The notes below the pieces were generated by a model. It was not told where the DNA came from. It made no database searches and saw only the letters and a list, made by a program, of their open reading frames with translations. A stretch of DNA of 64,000 nt from Dyella lutea (GTDB lineage: Bacteria > Pseudomonadota > Gammaproteobacteria > Xanthomonadales > Rhodanobacteraceae). Position 1 is the stretch's first letter. Every line of letters begins with the position of its first letter. The stretch covers positions 124,001-188,000 of the forward strand of contig NZ_JAMZEK010000001.1 in the NCBI RefSeq assembly GCF_024158035.1. The letters are read 5' to 3'. A program made the translations under genes and the position numbers. Shown piece after piece: positions 51,125 to 61,178 of the stretch.

Positions 51125-52498
51125 TCAGACGCGGCCGGCGAGCAGGGCGAGCAGCGCGGCGCGCGGCAGCTTGCCGGTCTCGTTGCGGGGCAGGGCGTCG
51201 ACCAGGCGCAGCGGTCGCGGCAGGAACAGCGGATCGATCGCCCCACGCAGGGCATCGAGGATCCGCGCTTCGGTCAGTCCCGGTGCGACCGCAAGCGCGG
51301 CGATGCGGCGCACGCCGCCGGCATCGGGCTCGTCCAGCTGCAGCACCACGCCATCGCGCACGCCGGGGATGGCCAGCAGGCGCCGGGTGAGGTCGCCCAG
51401 CGAAGCCCGCTTGCCGGCGATCTCCAGCAGGTCGGCATGTCGTCCGCACAGCCGGAATGCCCGCCCCTCCTCGTGCAGGGTGACCAGGTCGGCCAACACC
51501 ACCGGCGCGGCCAGCTGCGGCGCGTGGATCTGGGTGCCATCGGGCTGCGGATGCAGGGAGACGCCGTCGTAGAGTCGCCACAGCTCCGATGCGGTGGGCT
51601 GGCGTGTGGCAAAGACACAGGTCTCGGTCGAGCCGAATACCTCCAGCAGCGGCGCCCCGTAGAGCTGCTCGGCCCGCGTAGCCAGCTCCGGCGGCATCGG
51701 CGCGGTCGCCGACAACATCGCCGCCAGCGGCGGCAGCGCCACGCCGGACTCGACCAGTGCACGCAGGTGCACGGGAGTGATCACCAGTACCCGTGGCGCC
51801 GGCACGGCGGCGAGCGCGACGGCCACGTCAGCGGGGAAGAACGGGCGACTGCCGCACACCGCCACATCGCCGTGCAACGGCAGCAGCACCGTTGTCTCCA
51901 TGCCGTACATGTGTTGCGGCGGCACGGTCGCCACCACGTTGAACCGTTCACCGACACGCTCGCGCAACATGCGCAGGTTGCCCGCGTTGCTGGCATGGAA
52001 GCTGCGCCAGGTCTTCACGTGCGCGGCCGGGCGGCCGGTGGAACCGGACGTGTAGCCGATCGCCACCACCTGCTCCGCGTCGATCATCGGCGATTCGTCA
52101 ACCTCCCCGCCGCCGGCCGGTGCCGGGAACAAGGGCAGGCGGTGGTAATTCGGCGGGGTCGGCTCAAGCGGCAGTTCGCCCAGTGCGTAGCAGCCGGGAT
52201 GATCGGCCATCACCTCGTCGATGGCCCGCGGCGCGCGCGAAGACGGCAGCAGGTTGGCCTGACCACGCAGGACGATGGCGCAGAACGCAACCAGGAAAGC
52301 GTAGCGATCCTCACACAAGTTCACGGCCGCCGCCGCCTCGGGCAGCTGGCTGGCGACGTGGCGGACGTCAGCCAGGAACTGGCGTGCATCCACCGGCACG
52401 CCGTCCCGCCAGGCCACCGTACGCCATGGTCCGCTCCCGCCCAGCAGGGGAAGCCGCAGCGGCGACGCGCCTGGATTGAGATCGAAAACGGTGGACAA
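51125..52498 (-). CDS. AMP-dependent ligase, XanA2-like (3-hydroxybenzoate:ACP ligase candidate)
   Basis: A 457-residue acyl-adenylate enzyme. The P-loop reads YTSGSTGRPAAHVKTW, where the usual Pro-Lys after the glycines is absent but a Lys follows five residues later. FGSTET is the A5 motif, and the C-terminal PRNETGKLPR provides the A10 Lys. This shape fits short aryl-polyene ligases that load hydroxybenzoate on the ACP, as XanA2 does in Xanthomonas. It begins with TTG at 52498 behind GGAG, and lies about 18 kb from the pigment locus. Its match to the pathway is inferred, not shown. Confidence 0.7.
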   Translation of the reverse strand: MSTVFDLNPGASPLRLPLLGGSGPWRTVAWRDGVPVDARQFLADVRHVASQLPEAAAAVNLCEDRYAFLVAFCAIVLRGQANLLPSSRAPRAIDEVMADHPGCYALGELPLEPTPPNYHRLPLFPAPAGGGEVDESPMIDAEQVVAIGYTSGSTGRPAAHVKTWRSFHASNAGNLRMLRERVGERFNVVATVPPQHMYGMETTVLLPLHGDVAVCGSRPFFPADVAVALAAVPAPRVLVITPVHLRALVESGVALPPLAAMLSATAPMPPELATRAEQLYGAPLLEVFGSTETCVFATRQPTASELWRLYDGVSLHPQPDGTQIHAPQLAAPVVLADLVTLHEEGRAFRLCGRHADLLEIAGKRASLGDLTRRLLAIPGVRDGVVLQLDEPDAGGVRRIAALAVAPGLTEARILDALRGAIDPLFLPRPLRLVDALPRNETGKLPRAALLALLAGRV

Positions 52499-52650
52499 AC
52501 CCGGTGACTCCAGCGATGAAGGCCCCTATGGCCCGAAAAGGCGCAGCATGCCGGCCACGCCCGAAGCGGACGTGAATGCCATGCAACGCAGCAGCTGCCC
52601 GCTCGCCCCGGTCTCCGCACAGCGGATCCGCGAACGCCCCGGCGGGTGGC

Positions 52651-53223
52651 CTAGGCGCGGATGATAGCGCCGCTGAGCACGTCGCGGATGCCGCTGGGCA
52701 TCGCATCGCCCCCCACCGGCGCCAGCAGCAGGCCGTCCGGGCCGTCCCCGAAATAGGCCACGACCTCCTGCACCGTCCGCGCAGGCGGCTGATCGTGCGG
52801 GTTGGCGCTGGTGGAAACCAGCGCACCGCCGAACGCCCGGCACAGCGTCGCGGCCGGCTCATGTGCCGTGACCCGCACCGCTATGCCTTCGTGGCCGCCA
52901 CATACCCCCGGCGGCACGGCGGCGGAACGCGGAAACACCCAGGTATGCGGCCCCGGCCAGCTTGCCCGGGCAACCTGCAGACGCTCCTCCGGCACCTGGT
53001 CGAGCGCAAGGTAGGGCTCGAGCTGGGCGAAGTCCGCGCCGATCAACAACACGCCTTGCCCAGGCGGCCGCTGCTTGAGCGCAAACACGCGCTCGCACGC
53101 CGCCAGGTTCTGCGGATCGCAGCCGAGGCCGAACACCGCCTCGGTGGGGTACGCCAGCACGCCACCTGCCTTCAACAGCGCGGCGGCGCCCTCGATCTCG
53201 CTCGCTCCGTAGCGGTGCAGCAA
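52651..53223 (-). CDS. tsaC: Threonylcarbamoyl-AMP synthase
   Basis: Sua5/YrdC-family enzyme making the threonylcarbamoyl adenylate for t6A37 in tRNA. The TTG at 53223, 5 bases past the topA stop, gives 190 residues, equal to E. coli TsaC. LAYPTEAVFGLGCDPQNLAA, LKQRPPGQGVLLIGAD, SWPGPHTWVFP, VRVTAHEPAATLC and LVSTSANPHDQPP match. It has no Sua5 C-terminal domain. Longer upstream frames run through topA and were rejected. Translation is probably coupled with topA. Confidence 0.93.
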   Translation of the reverse strand: MLHRYGASEIEGAAALLKAGGVLAYPTEAVFGLGCDPQNLAACERVFALKQRPPGQGVLLIGADFAQLEPYLALDQVPEERLQVARASWPGPHTWVFPRSAAVPPGVCGGHEGIAVRVTAHEPAATLCRAFGGALVSTSANPHDQPPARTVQEVVAYFGDGPDGLLLAPVGGDAMPSGIRDVLSGAIIRA

Positions 53224-53228
53224 GCCGC

Positions 53229-55712
53229 TCAGTCCCCGCTCGCCTTGGCGGCGGACTTCTTCGCGGCCGCTTTCTTGGTGGCGGTCTTTTTTGCGGCGGT
53301 CTTCCTGGCGGCGGCTTTCTTCGCGGGAGCCTTCTTGGTCGCGGCCTTCTTCGCGGCCGGCGCTTTCTTCTCGGCGGTCTTCTTCGCCGCCGTCTTCTTG
53401 GCGAAGCGACCCTTCTTCACCGGCGCGGCCGCCAGCAGCTCCAGGCACTGCGCCTCGGTCAGGTCCTTCGGCTCGGTGTCCTTGGGAATGCGGGCGTTCT
53501 TCTCGCCGTCGGTGATGTAGGCGCCGTAGCGGCCGTTGAGCACCTGCACGCCGTTGCCGAAATCGGTGATGACACGGTTGGCCAGCATCTCCAGCTTCTC
53601 GGCGACGATCTGCAGGGCCCGCGGCAACTCGATGGTGTACGGGTCGTCCTCGGGCTTGAGCGAGGCATAGGTCGAGCCCTGCTTGACGAACGGGCCGAAG
53701 CGGCCGACGCCCACGCTGACCTCGTCGCCGTTCTCCGCCTGGCCCAGCTTGCGCGGCAGCTTGAACAGCTCCAGCGCCTGCTCGAGCGTGATCGTGTGCA
53801 TGCTCTGGCCGGGGCGCAGTGAGGCGAACTGCAGCTTCTCGTCGGTGTCCTTGTCGCCGATCTGCGCGTACGGCCCGTAGCGGCCCAGCCGCACCGACAC
53901 CGGCTTGCCGGATTTGGGATCGGCGCCGAGCTCGCGCGCACCGGTAGCCTCGCTGCGGTCGACGGTCTCGGTCTTCTCGTCCACCTGCTGCTTGAACGGC
54001 TGCCAGAAACGCTCCATCAGCGGCACCCAGGCCTCCTCGCCGCGACTCACCGCGTCCAGCTCGTCCTCGAGCTTGGCGGTGAAGTCGTAGTCGACGTAAC
54101 GGGTGAAATGCTGCACCAGGAACTTACCCACCGCGCGACCCACGTCGGTCGGCTTGAAGCGACGGCTGTCCAGCAGCACGTACTCGCGGTTGAGCAGCAC
54201 CTGGATGATGCTGGCGTAGGTCGAGGGGCGGCCGATGCCGTATTCCTCCAGCGCCTTGACCAGGCTCGCTTCCGAATAGCGCGGCGGCGGCTCGGTGAAA
54301 TGCTGGTCGGCGAGGATGTCGGCCAGCGCCACCTGCTCGCCCTTGGCCAGCCGCGGCAGGCGACGGCCTTCGTCGTCGTCCTCGGCACTCTTCTGGTCGC
54401 GGCCCTCCTCGTACACGGCGAGGAAGCCCGGATCGATCACGGTGGTGCCGGTGGCGCGGAACGCCGCCGGACCGCCGGAAGCATCCGGCAGGGCGAAGTC
54501 CACCGACACCGTGTTGAGGGTGGCGTGGATCATCTGGCAGGCGACGGTGCGCTTCCAGATCAGCTCATACAGCTTGCGCTGCTCGTCGTTGAGGAACGAG
54601 GCCACCTCGCGCGGTGTGCGCATCGCCGAGGTCGGACGGATCGCCTCGTGGGCCTCCTGCGCGTTCTTGGCCTTGGACTTGTACGCCTGCGGCTGGTCCG
54701 GCAGCGCCTTGGCGCCGAAATCGCGGGCGATCAGCTGGCGCAGCTCGACCACCGCGTCCTCGGCCAGCGCCACCGAGTCGGTACGCATGTAGCTGATCAG
54801 GCCAACGTTGCCCTCGCTGCCGAGCGACACGCCCTCGTACAGGCCCTGCGCCACCTTCATCGTGCGGCTGGTGGAGAAGCCGAGCTTGCGCGCGGCCTCC
54901 TGCTGCAGCGTGGAGGTGGTGAACGGGGGAGCGGGGCGACGCTTGCGTTCCTTCGAACCGACCTCGCTCACCGTCAGGCGGCCATGGGCAGCCTCCTTCA
55001 GCGCGGCCCGGGCGGCCATCGCGTCGGCTTCGTTGGTCAGGTCGAACTGTTCGAACTTCTTGCCGTTGAGCTGGGTCAGGCGGGCGCTGAAGTCGGCATC
55101 CGGGTGCTTCAGCTGTGCCTCGACGGTCCAGTACTCGCGGGCGACGAAGGCTTCGATCTCCTCCTCGCGCTCGACGATCATGCGCAGCGCCGGGCTTTGC
55201 ACGCGGCCCGCGGACAGGCCGCGCTGCACCTTGCGCCAAAGCACCGGCGACAGGTTGAAGCCGACCAGGTAGTCCAGCGCGCGGCGCGCCTGCTGCGCGT
55301 CGACCATGTCGTGCGACAGCTGCCGCGGCTCGGCCACCGCGGCCTTGATCGCCTTGGGCGTGATCTCGGAGAACACCACCCGGTGCATGCGCTTGCCCTC
55401 GACGAGGCCGCGCTCCTTCAGGATCTCGCTGATGTGCCAGCTGATCGCCTCTCCCTCGCGATCCAAGTCGGTCGCGAGGTAGATGTCGTCGGCCGCCTTG
55501 GCCGCCTTGGCGATCGCATCGACGTGCTTTTCGTTGCGCTCGATCACCTCGTACTTCATCGCGAAATCGTGCTCGGTGTCGACGGCCCCCTCCTTCGGCT
55601 TCAGATCGCGCACATGACCGTAAGAGGCGAGGACCTGGAAGTCCTTGCCGAGGTATTTGTTGATCGTCTTGGCCTTTGCAGGGGACTCGACGATAAGCAG
55701 GTTTTTTGCCAT
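53229..55712 (-). CDS. topA: DNA topoisomerase I
   Basis: Type IA topoisomerase of 827 residues that relaxes negative supercoils. The TOPRIM domain is at the N-terminus (LIVESPAKAKTINKYLG ... TDLDREGEAISWH). The active-site Tyr is in GLISYMRTDSVAL near residue 317. The C-terminal part, after topo repeats such as GRFGPFVKQGSTYASLK, ends in a tail of about 60 residues made almost wholly of Ala and Lys, in place of zinc ribbons as in E. coli. Such H1-like tails may hold DNA. It is upstream of tsaC with a 5-base gap. Confidence 0.97.
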   Translation of the reverse strand: MAKNLLIVESPAKAKTINKYLGKDFQVLASYGHVRDLKPKEGAVDTEHDFAMKYEVIERNEKHVDAIAKAAKAADDIYLATDLDREGEAISWHISEILKERGLVEGKRMHRVVFSEITPKAIKAAVAEPRQLSHDMVDAQQARRALDYLVGFNLSPVLWRKVQRGLSAGRVQSPALRMIVEREEEIEAFVAREYWTVEAQLKHPDADFSARLTQLNGKKFEQFDLTNEADAMAARAALKEAAHGRLTVSEVGSKERKRRPAPPFTTSTLQQEAARKLGFSTSRTMKVAQGLYEGVSLGSEGNVGLISYMRTDSVALAEDAVVELRQLIARDFGAKALPDQPQAYKSKAKNAQEAHEAIRPTSAMRTPREVASFLNDEQRKLYELIWKRTVACQMIHATLNTVSVDFALPDASGGPAAFRATGTTVIDPGFLAVYEEGRDQKSAEDDDEGRRLPRLAKGEQVALADILADQHFTEPPPRYSEASLVKALEEYGIGRPSTYASIIQVLLNREYVLLDSRRFKPTDVGRAVGKFLVQHFTRYVDYDFTAKLEDELDAVSRGEEAWVPLMERFWQPFKQQVDEKTETVDRSEATGARELGADPKSGKPVSVRLGRYGPYAQIGDKDTDEKLQFASLRPGQSMHTITLEQALELFKLPRKLGQAENGDEVSVGVGRFGPFVKQGSTYASLKPEDDPYTIELPRALQIVAEKLEMLANRVITDFGNGVQVLNGRYGAYITDGEKNARIPKDTEPKDLTEAQCLELLAAAPVKKGRFAKKTAAKKTAEKKAPAAKKAATKKAPAKKAAARKTAAKKTATKKAAAKKSAAKASGD

Positions 55713-55834
55713 GTGGCAGGGATATCCAAAGGGGAATCACCGTCGCCGTGCGACGGACACATATATCTAGTTGAGCCATGCGGCCGCGACGACTGTCAAG
55801 CTGAACTGTCGGAAAGTGAGGCGGGACGCCGGAT

Positions 55835-56956
55835 TCAGCGGGCCAGACGCTGGTACCGATTGCCGGGCAGGGCACCGATCCGCCCCTCCAGCTCCAGGAG
55901 CAGCAGGCGTGCCGACAGCTCGGAGGCCGGGGTGCCTAGGCGCGCCACCAGCTCGTCCAGCGCGACCGGATCGTGACCCAGGGCCGCCATCAGGGGATCG
56001 TCCGCCGCCTCGGTCGCGGTCCCGCCGATCGGAGCATCGGGTGACTCCCCGCCCAGCCGGGCCGCCAGATCGGCACCAAGCGCCCGTGCGGCCGGCCCCA
56101 ATGCCTCGATCACCTCGCCCGGATCCTCTACCAGGCGGGCACCATCGCGGATCAGCTGGTGGCTGCCGCGCGCCAGGGGATGGTGGATCGATCCGGGCAG
56201 GGCGAACACCTCGCGCCCCTGTTCGGCCGCCAGACGCGCGGTGATCAACGAACCCGATCGCAGGCCCGCCTCGACCACCAGGGTGCCCAGAGCCAACCCT
56301 GCGATCAGGCGATTGCGGCGGGGAAAATGATCGGCCCGGGCCGGCGTGCCGGGTGGGAATTCGCTGACCAGCGCGCCCCGCTCGACGATGCGGCGGGCGA
56401 GCCCTTGGTGCTTGCGCGGATAGACCCGGTCGGCACCGGTACCGACCACTGCCACGGTCGGCAGGCCGGCATCCAGCGCGGCGACATGGGCGGCCCCATC
56501 GATGCCATCGGCCATGCCGCTGGTCACCAGCAACCCAGCCTGCCCCAACGAGCGCGCGAAGGCGCGCGCGTTGGCCAGACCGCCGGGACTGGCCTGGCGA
56601 GCTCCGACGATGGCGACCTGCGGCAACAGCAGCAGGGAGGCATCGCCCGCCACGAACAGCGCCGCCGGCGGTTGCGGGATGGTCTCCAGAGGCGGTGGAA
56701 AATCGGCATCGGTACAGCAGAGCAGCCGGCGACCGGGATGCGCCAGCCAAAGCAGATCCTCGTCCAGTCGCGCCTGGTCCGGACGACGTAGCCAGTCCCG
56801 CGCCCCCGCCTCGGCCGGAACGGAGCCCCGGACGATCCGATCGAGCGCGCTCGCGATATCTCCGTCGGCATCGGCCAGACGTGTGCGCAATCCACCGGGC
56901 CCCAGCCCCGGGCACCTGAGTGCCAACAGCCAGGCGCGCAATTGATCCTCGTCCAT
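55835..56956 (-). CDS. dprA: DNA-processing protein DprA
   Basis: Protein of 373 residues that protects incoming single-stranded DNA and loads RecA during natural transformation. The Rossmann-like core carries VAIVGARQASPGGLANARAF, SGMADGIDGAAHVAAL, VVGTGADRVYP, FPPGTPARADHFPRRNRLI and EAGLRSGSLITARLAAEQGR. A winged-helix domain follows from about residue 310. The smg (DUF494) gene that often lies between dprA and topA is missing. Only 122 non-coding bases separate them. With comM, it suggests competence. Confidence 0.96.
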   Translation of the reverse strand: MDEDQLRAWLLALRCPGLGPGGLRTRLADADGDIASALDRIVRGSVPAEAGARDWLRRPDQARLDEDLLWLAHPGRRLLCCTDADFPPPLETIPQPPAALFVAGDASLLLLPQVAIVGARQASPGGLANARAFARSLGQAGLLVTSGMADGIDGAAHVAALDAGLPTVAVVGTGADRVYPRKHQGLARRIVERGALVSEFPPGTPARADHFPRRNRLIAGLALGTLVVEAGLRSGSLITARLAAEQGREVFALPGSIHHPLARGSHQLIRDGARLVEDPGEVIEALGPAARALGADLAARLGGESPDAPIGGTATEAADDPLMAALGHDPVALDELVARLGTPASELSARLLLLELEGRIGALPGNRYQRLAR

Positions 56957-56986
56957 CCGGCAAGTCTAAGTGGCGGACCAAAAGCA

Positions 56987-57011
56987 GACGGCGCGGCAAA
57001 GCCGCGCCGTC
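56987..57011 (-). terminator. Terminator of the LysM protein gene
   Basis: Perfect 11-bp stem GACGGCGCGGC / GCCGCGCCGTC with loop AAA. On the minus strand it is followed by TGCTTTTGG. It lies 36 bases past the stop of the LysM gene and just upstream of dprA. Confidence 0.75.
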
Positions 57012-57047
57012 GTGTGGTCCTGCACCGCCCCGCCACCGGGCGGTGGC

Positions 57048-58163
57048 TTATTCGGGCATGCGCAGCGTGTCGCGGTTCTTGACCGGCTTCAGGCTGTCCA
57101 TGATCAGCGCATAGCTGACCTTGTCGAAGGTGCGGAACACCATCACGTGGCCGGCGAACTCCTCCGGCAGGGTCACCTTCGGCGAAGTACCACGATCCCA
57201 GCTGTCGCCCGCGACATCGTCGGCGATCGTCTCACCCGGCTGCCAGACGGCGTAGGTCTGGCCGTTCTCGACACCGTCCTGCTTGCCGATGGACAACGCG
57301 ACCACCTGCAGCTTGCCATCCGCATCCAGCGCGTCGGCGATGGCGATCACCCGGGCGTTCTGCGGCACGCTCTTGGGCGCGTGCGGGTAGTAGTAGGCAT
57401 CGTAAGGCTGATCGTCGATCGGCATCACCCGGTCGCCCTTGCGGACCTCCCGCGTGGAGTCGAGCAGCAGCAGGGTGGAAACGTCGCCCGTGCGCAGCGT
57501 CTCCGCCGTACCGATCACGGTGACCTCGACACCCAGATCATCGCCGCGGCCGTAGTGACCGTCGTTGCGGAAGTCCTCGGACCAGGGCCCGCGCACCGTG
57601 GACACGTCGGCATCGAGCGGATGCGCGACCAGATCGCGGTCATCGCCCTTGCCGTAGCCGCGGAATACATGCGTCGGTCGGACGATGGCCCAGCGTTGCC
57701 CGGGCTGGGAATTCAGGTTGCGCACGTAGACGTTCTGCCCCGGCGCACCGGCCAGTCGCGCTTCTTCCAGGCCCACCACGTAGGGAGTGGAATTCAGCTC
57801 GTTCGAATTCACTACCCGCATGTCCTTGAGAAACATGCTCAGGTCGGACAGCGGAATGGCCGGAACCGGTTCCTCGCCCGCATGTACACCCGGCTCCAGT
57901 TTCAGCGAGGGGCCGTTGATAAAGGACAGGTTGAGGACATCACCCGGGTAGATCAGGTGCGGGTTGTGCACCTGCGGGTTGGCCTGCCAGATCTCCGGCC
58001 ACAACCAGGGCTTGGACAGGAACTTGGCGGAAATGCCCCACAGGGTGTCACCCCGGTGCACGGTGTAGGTGTCAGGATGACTGGCCCGGAGCTGGGCCCC
58101 GGCGGCATAAACGGCAACTGTCACCAGCATGCCTGCCAGCAGTCCGATGGACTTCTTGATCAT
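57048..58163 (-). CDS. Exported LysM peptidoglycan-binding protein
   Basis: A 371-residue protein with a signal peptide (residues 1-22, GMLVTVAVYAAGA) and one LysM domain at about residues 32-80 (YTVHRGDTLWGISAKFL ... IYPGDVLNL), which binds peptidoglycan. The rest (residues 100-371) is a conserved but uncharacterised beta-rich region with no catalytic motif. In Xanthomonadales and other gammaproteobacteria this gene lies beside dprA, divergent from def, as here. It shares a 187-base region with def and ends at a strong terminator. Confidence 0.87.
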   Translation of the reverse strand: MIKKSIGLLAGMLVTVAVYAAGAQLRASHPDTYTVHRGDTLWGISAKFLSKPWLWPEIWQANPQVHNPHLIYPGDVLNLSFINGPSLKLEPGVHAGEEPVPAIPLSDLSMFLKDMRVVNSNELNSTPYVVGLEEARLAGAPGQNVYVRNLNSQPGQRWAIVRPTHVFRGYGKGDDRDLVAHPLDADVSTVRGPWSEDFRNDGHYGRGDDLGVEVTVIGTAETLRTGDVSTLLLLDSTREVRKGDRVMPIDDQPYDAYYYPHAPKSVPQNARVIAIADALDADGKLQVVALSIGKQDGVENGQTYAVWQPGETIADDVAGDSWDRGTSPKVTLPEEFAGHVMVFRTFDKVSYALIMDSLKPVKNRDTLRMPE

Positions 58164-58350
58164 ATGCGGGAATCCCCCTCCCCCGGTGCAGTCGCGAGTG
58201 TAACCGAACGGTTAAGCCACGCAACTGGAGCCAGTTGGCAAAACTGTCTGCCTTACGCGGGCTTGCCGACGTACAATGAACCGTATTCTAGATCGCGGCC
58301 GGCATGGGTTTTCGCCACTTTGCCCGCAATTCCGGCGACGAGGTGAGCTT

Positions 58351-58860
58351 ATGTCCGTTCTCAACATCATTGAATTCCCCGATCCCCGCCTGCGCGTTCG
58401 CGCGGAGCCGGTGACCCGCTTCGACGCCGAGCTGAGGCAGTTCGTCGCCGACATGTTCGAAACCATGTATGCCGCCAACGGCGTCGGCCTGGCCGCGACC
58501 CAGGTCGCCGTGAGCCAGCAGGTGCTGGTCGCCGACATGAGCGAGGAACGCAACCAGCCGCTGGCGCTGATCAACCCGGAAATCCTGGAGAAGACCGGCA
58601 CCCAGGTCTACCAGGAAGGCTGCCTGTCGTTCCCCGGCATCTTCGCCGACGTCACCCGTGCGCTGAAGGTCAAGGTCAAGGCGCACGACGCGGATGGCAA
58701 GGAAGTGGTGATGGACATCGAGGGTCCGCTGGCCGTGTGCATCCAGCACGAGATGGACCATCTGGCCGGCAAGGTCTTCGTCGACTACCTCTCGCCGCTG
58801 AAGCGCTCAATGCTGCTCAAGCGGATGGAGAAGCAGCGCAAGCAGGCGGCCAGCGCTTGA
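58351..58860 (+). CDS. def: Peptide deformylase
   Basis: Removes the N-terminal formyl group from new proteins. Iron or zinc is held by Cys91 in EGCLSFP and by His133 and His137 in QHEMDH, with catalytic Glu134. The first motif is GVGLAATQ (residues 44-51). The length of 169 residues is standard. The ATG at 58351 is preferred over one at 58276 because [15 protein letters not shown] is the family start. It overlaps the fmt start. Confidence 0.97.
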   Translation: MSVLNIIEFPDPRLRVRAEPVTRFDAELRQFVADMFETMYAANGVGLAATQVAVSQQVLVADMSEERNQPLALINPEILEKTGTQVYQEGCLSFPGIFADVTRALKVKVKAHDADGKEVVMDIEGPLAVCIQHEMDHLAGKVFVDYLSPLKRSMLLKRMEKQRKQAASA

Positions 58861-59801
58861 GCGCAACGACCCCGCTGCGCATCGTCTTCGCCGGCACCCC
58901 CGAATTCTCCGTTCCCTGCCTCGCCGCGTGCCGCGCCAGCGACGCCGAGCTTGTGGCCGCGTACACCCAGCCGGACCGGCCGGCCGGACGTGGGCGCAAG
59001 CTCACCCCCAGTCCGGTGAAGCAGGCCGCGCTGGAGGCCGGCATCCCGGTCGAACAGCCCGAGTCGTTGAGGGACCCTGCCGCGCGCGAGCGGCTGGCCG
59101 CATATGCCCCGGACCTGATGGTGGTGGTCGCCTACGGGCTGATCCTGCCGCGCAAGGTGCTGGCGATCCCGCGCCTGGGTTGCTGGAACGTCCATGCCAG
59201 CCTGCTGCCGCGCTGGCGCGGCGCCGCGCCGATCCAGCGCGCGATCCTCGCAGGCGATGCCGAGAGCGGCGTCGACCTGATGCAGATGGAGGCCGGGCTG
59301 GATACCGGCCCGGTGCTGCTGGAACGACGCACGCCGATCACCGCTGACGACACCGGCGGCAGCTTGCACGACCGGCTTTCCGCACTCGGCGCCGACGTGC
59401 TGGCCGAAGGGCTGCGCCGGGTCATGGCAGGCGAAACCCTGACTGCCACGCCGCAAGCGGAAGCCGGCGTCACCTACGCGCACAAGCTGGACAAGGCCGA
59501 GGCACTGCTGGACTTCACCCGGCCCGCGATCGCGCTGGAACGGCAGGTCCGTGCCTTCGATCCCTGGCCGGTCGCCGAGGGCGAGATCGCCGGCGAGCGG
59601 GTGCGGGTGTGGGCCGCGCGCGCGATTGAGAACGTACCCAGCGCCGCGCCGGGCACCTTGCTCGCCGCCAGCCGCGACGGCATCGACATCGCCTGCGGCA
59701 ACGGCGCCCTGCGGGTTACCGCGATCCAGCGCGCCGGCGGCAAGCGCATCAGCGCGGCGGACTACCTCAACGCCCGCGCCGAGCTGCGCGCGCCACGATG
59801 A
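58857..59801 (+). CDS. fmt: Methionyl-tRNA formyltransferase
   Basis: Formylates Met-tRNA initiator. The TTG at 58857 overlaps the def stop (TTGA) and gives 314 residues, a normal length. The N-terminal domain has [18 protein letters not shown], and the active site [19 protein letters not shown] includes the conserved Asn and His. The C-terminal domain begins near 205. A longer frame starting at 58737 would run through def and was rejected. The stop overlaps rsmB by 4 bases. Confidence 0.96.
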   Translation: MSATTPLRIVFAGTPEFSVPCLAACRASDAELVAAYTQPDRPAGRGRKLTPSPVKQAALEAGIPVEQPESLRDPAARERLAAYAPDLMVVVAYGLILPRKVLAIPRLGCWNVHASLLPRWRGAAPIQRAILAGDAESGVDLMQMEAGLDTGPVLLERRTPITADDTGGSLHDRLSALGADVLAEGLRRVMAGETLTATPQAEAGVTYAHKLDKAEALLDFTRPAIALERQVRAFDPWPVAEGEIAGERVRVWAARAIENVPSAAPGTLLAASRDGIDIACGNGALRVTAIQRAGGKRISAADYLNARAELRAPR

Positions 59802-61105
59802 AACCGGACACCCGCGCGCTCGCCGCCGGCGGCCTCGCCGAGATCGCCCTGCGCGGCGCCTCGCTGCGCGAGGTGATGGAGCGCACCGCGCCGCGCCTTA
59901 CCGATCCACGCGACCGCGCCCTGCTGATGGCCCTGCTCAGCGAGGGTGCCCGCTGGTGGCTTCGCTACGACGCCGCACTGGATGAGCTGCTGGCCAGACC
60001 GCTCAAGCGCAAGGAGCCCGCCATCCACGCCCTGCTGGTGCTCGGCCTGGTGCAGCTGGAGGTATTGGAGCTGGAGGACTACGCCGCCGTGGCCGCCACG
60101 GTCGAGGCGACCCACGCGCTCAAGCGGCCAGCGCTGGTCGGGCTGGTGAACGCGGTGCTGCGACGCTGGCAGCGCGAGCGCGGCGAGCGCCTCGCCAGGC
60201 TGGACGCGCAGCCGGCGACCCGCCACGCCCATCCCGACTGGCTCGCTGCCGCGCTGGCGACCGACTGGCCCGCGCAGGCCGGGGCGGTGATGGCTGCCGA
60301 CAACCGTGAGCCGCCCCTGATGCTGCGCGCGAACCGCCGCCATGGTGACCGCGGCACACTCGTCGCGGCGCTGCGCGAGGCCGGGCAGGCGGCCGAAGCG
60401 CACCCGTGGCTGGCCGACGGCATCGTGCTGCCACACAGCACCGACGTGACCCGTCTGCCCGGATTCGCCGAAGGCGCCTTCGCCGTACAGGACGGCGCCG
60501 CCCAGGTCGCCACCGACCTCGTCGATGCCTGCGACGGCCAGCGCGTGCTCGACGCCTGCGCCGCGCCGGGCGGCAAGGCGTGCCACCTGCTCGAGCGCGC
60601 GGACGTGGAGCTCACCGCACTGGAGATGGACGAGCACCGCGCCACCCGCATCCGGGAGAACCTGGAGCGCCTGCGGCTGTCGGCGAAGCTGATCGTGGGC
60701 GACGCCGGCGATCCCGCCGCATGGTGGGACGGCCGGCCGTTCGACCGCATCCTCATCGACGCGCCGTGTTCCGCCTCGGGCGTGCTGCGCCGCCGCCCCG
60801 ACGTGCGCCTGCACCGCCGCGAAAGCGACATCGCCGAACTCGGCGTGCAGCAGCGACGCATCCTGCATGCGCTGTGGCCGCTGCTGGCGCCGGGCGGACA
60901 GCTGGTGTACGCCACCTGCTCGCTGCTGCGCGCGGAGAACGAAGCCGTGGTTACCGAGTTGCTCGCCGCGCACGCCGATGCCGAGGTCGTGCCGATCGAC
61001 CTGCCGGTCGGCCGGTGCGCCGCCGTGGGCTGGCAGATCCTGCCAGGCGACGGCGACCTCGACGGCATGTACTACGCCGTGCTGCGCAAACACCCCCGAC
61101 CCTGA
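59798..61105 (+). CDS. rsmB: 16S rRNA (cytosine(967)-C5)-methyltransferase
   Basis: RsmB/Sun methylates C967 of 16S rRNA. The 435-residue protein has an N-terminal NusB-like RNA-binding domain (residues 10-140) and a C-terminal SAM domain with [28 protein letters not shown] (catalytic Cys) and [15 protein letters not shown] (second Cys). It overlaps fmt by 4 bases (ATGA), completing the def-fmt-rsmB operon. Confidence 0.96.
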   Translation: MKPDTRALAAGGLAEIALRGASLREVMERTAPRLTDPRDRALLMALLSEGARWWLRYDAALDELLARPLKRKEPAIHALLVLGLVQLEVLELEDYAAVAATVEATHALKRPALVGLVNAVLRRWQRERGERLARLDAQPATRHAHPDWLAAALATDWPAQAGAVMAADNREPPLMLRANRRHGDRGTLVAALREAGQAAEAHPWLADGIVLPHSTDVTRLPGFAEGAFAVQDGAAQVATDLVDACDGQRVLDACAAPGGKACHLLERADVELTALEMDEHRATRIRENLERLRLSAKLIVGDAGDPAAWWDGRPFDRILIDAPCSASGVLRRRPDVRLHRRESDIAELGVQQRRILHALWPLLAPGGQLVYATCSLLRAENEAVVTELLAAHADAEVVPIDLPVGRCAAVGWQILPGDGDLDGMYYAVLRKHPRP

Positions 61106-61178
61106 TGGCCGGGCACGATTCGCGGACGGGCGGCTATGCTTGCCCGGTTGCCCGTCGCCTGATGGAAGCGTCCCTGCC

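Noticed and set aside
58235-58277. TTGGCA and TACAAT as a def promoter
   Set aside because: They are 31 bases apart, too far for a sigma-70 promoter. TACAAT alone is not enough.
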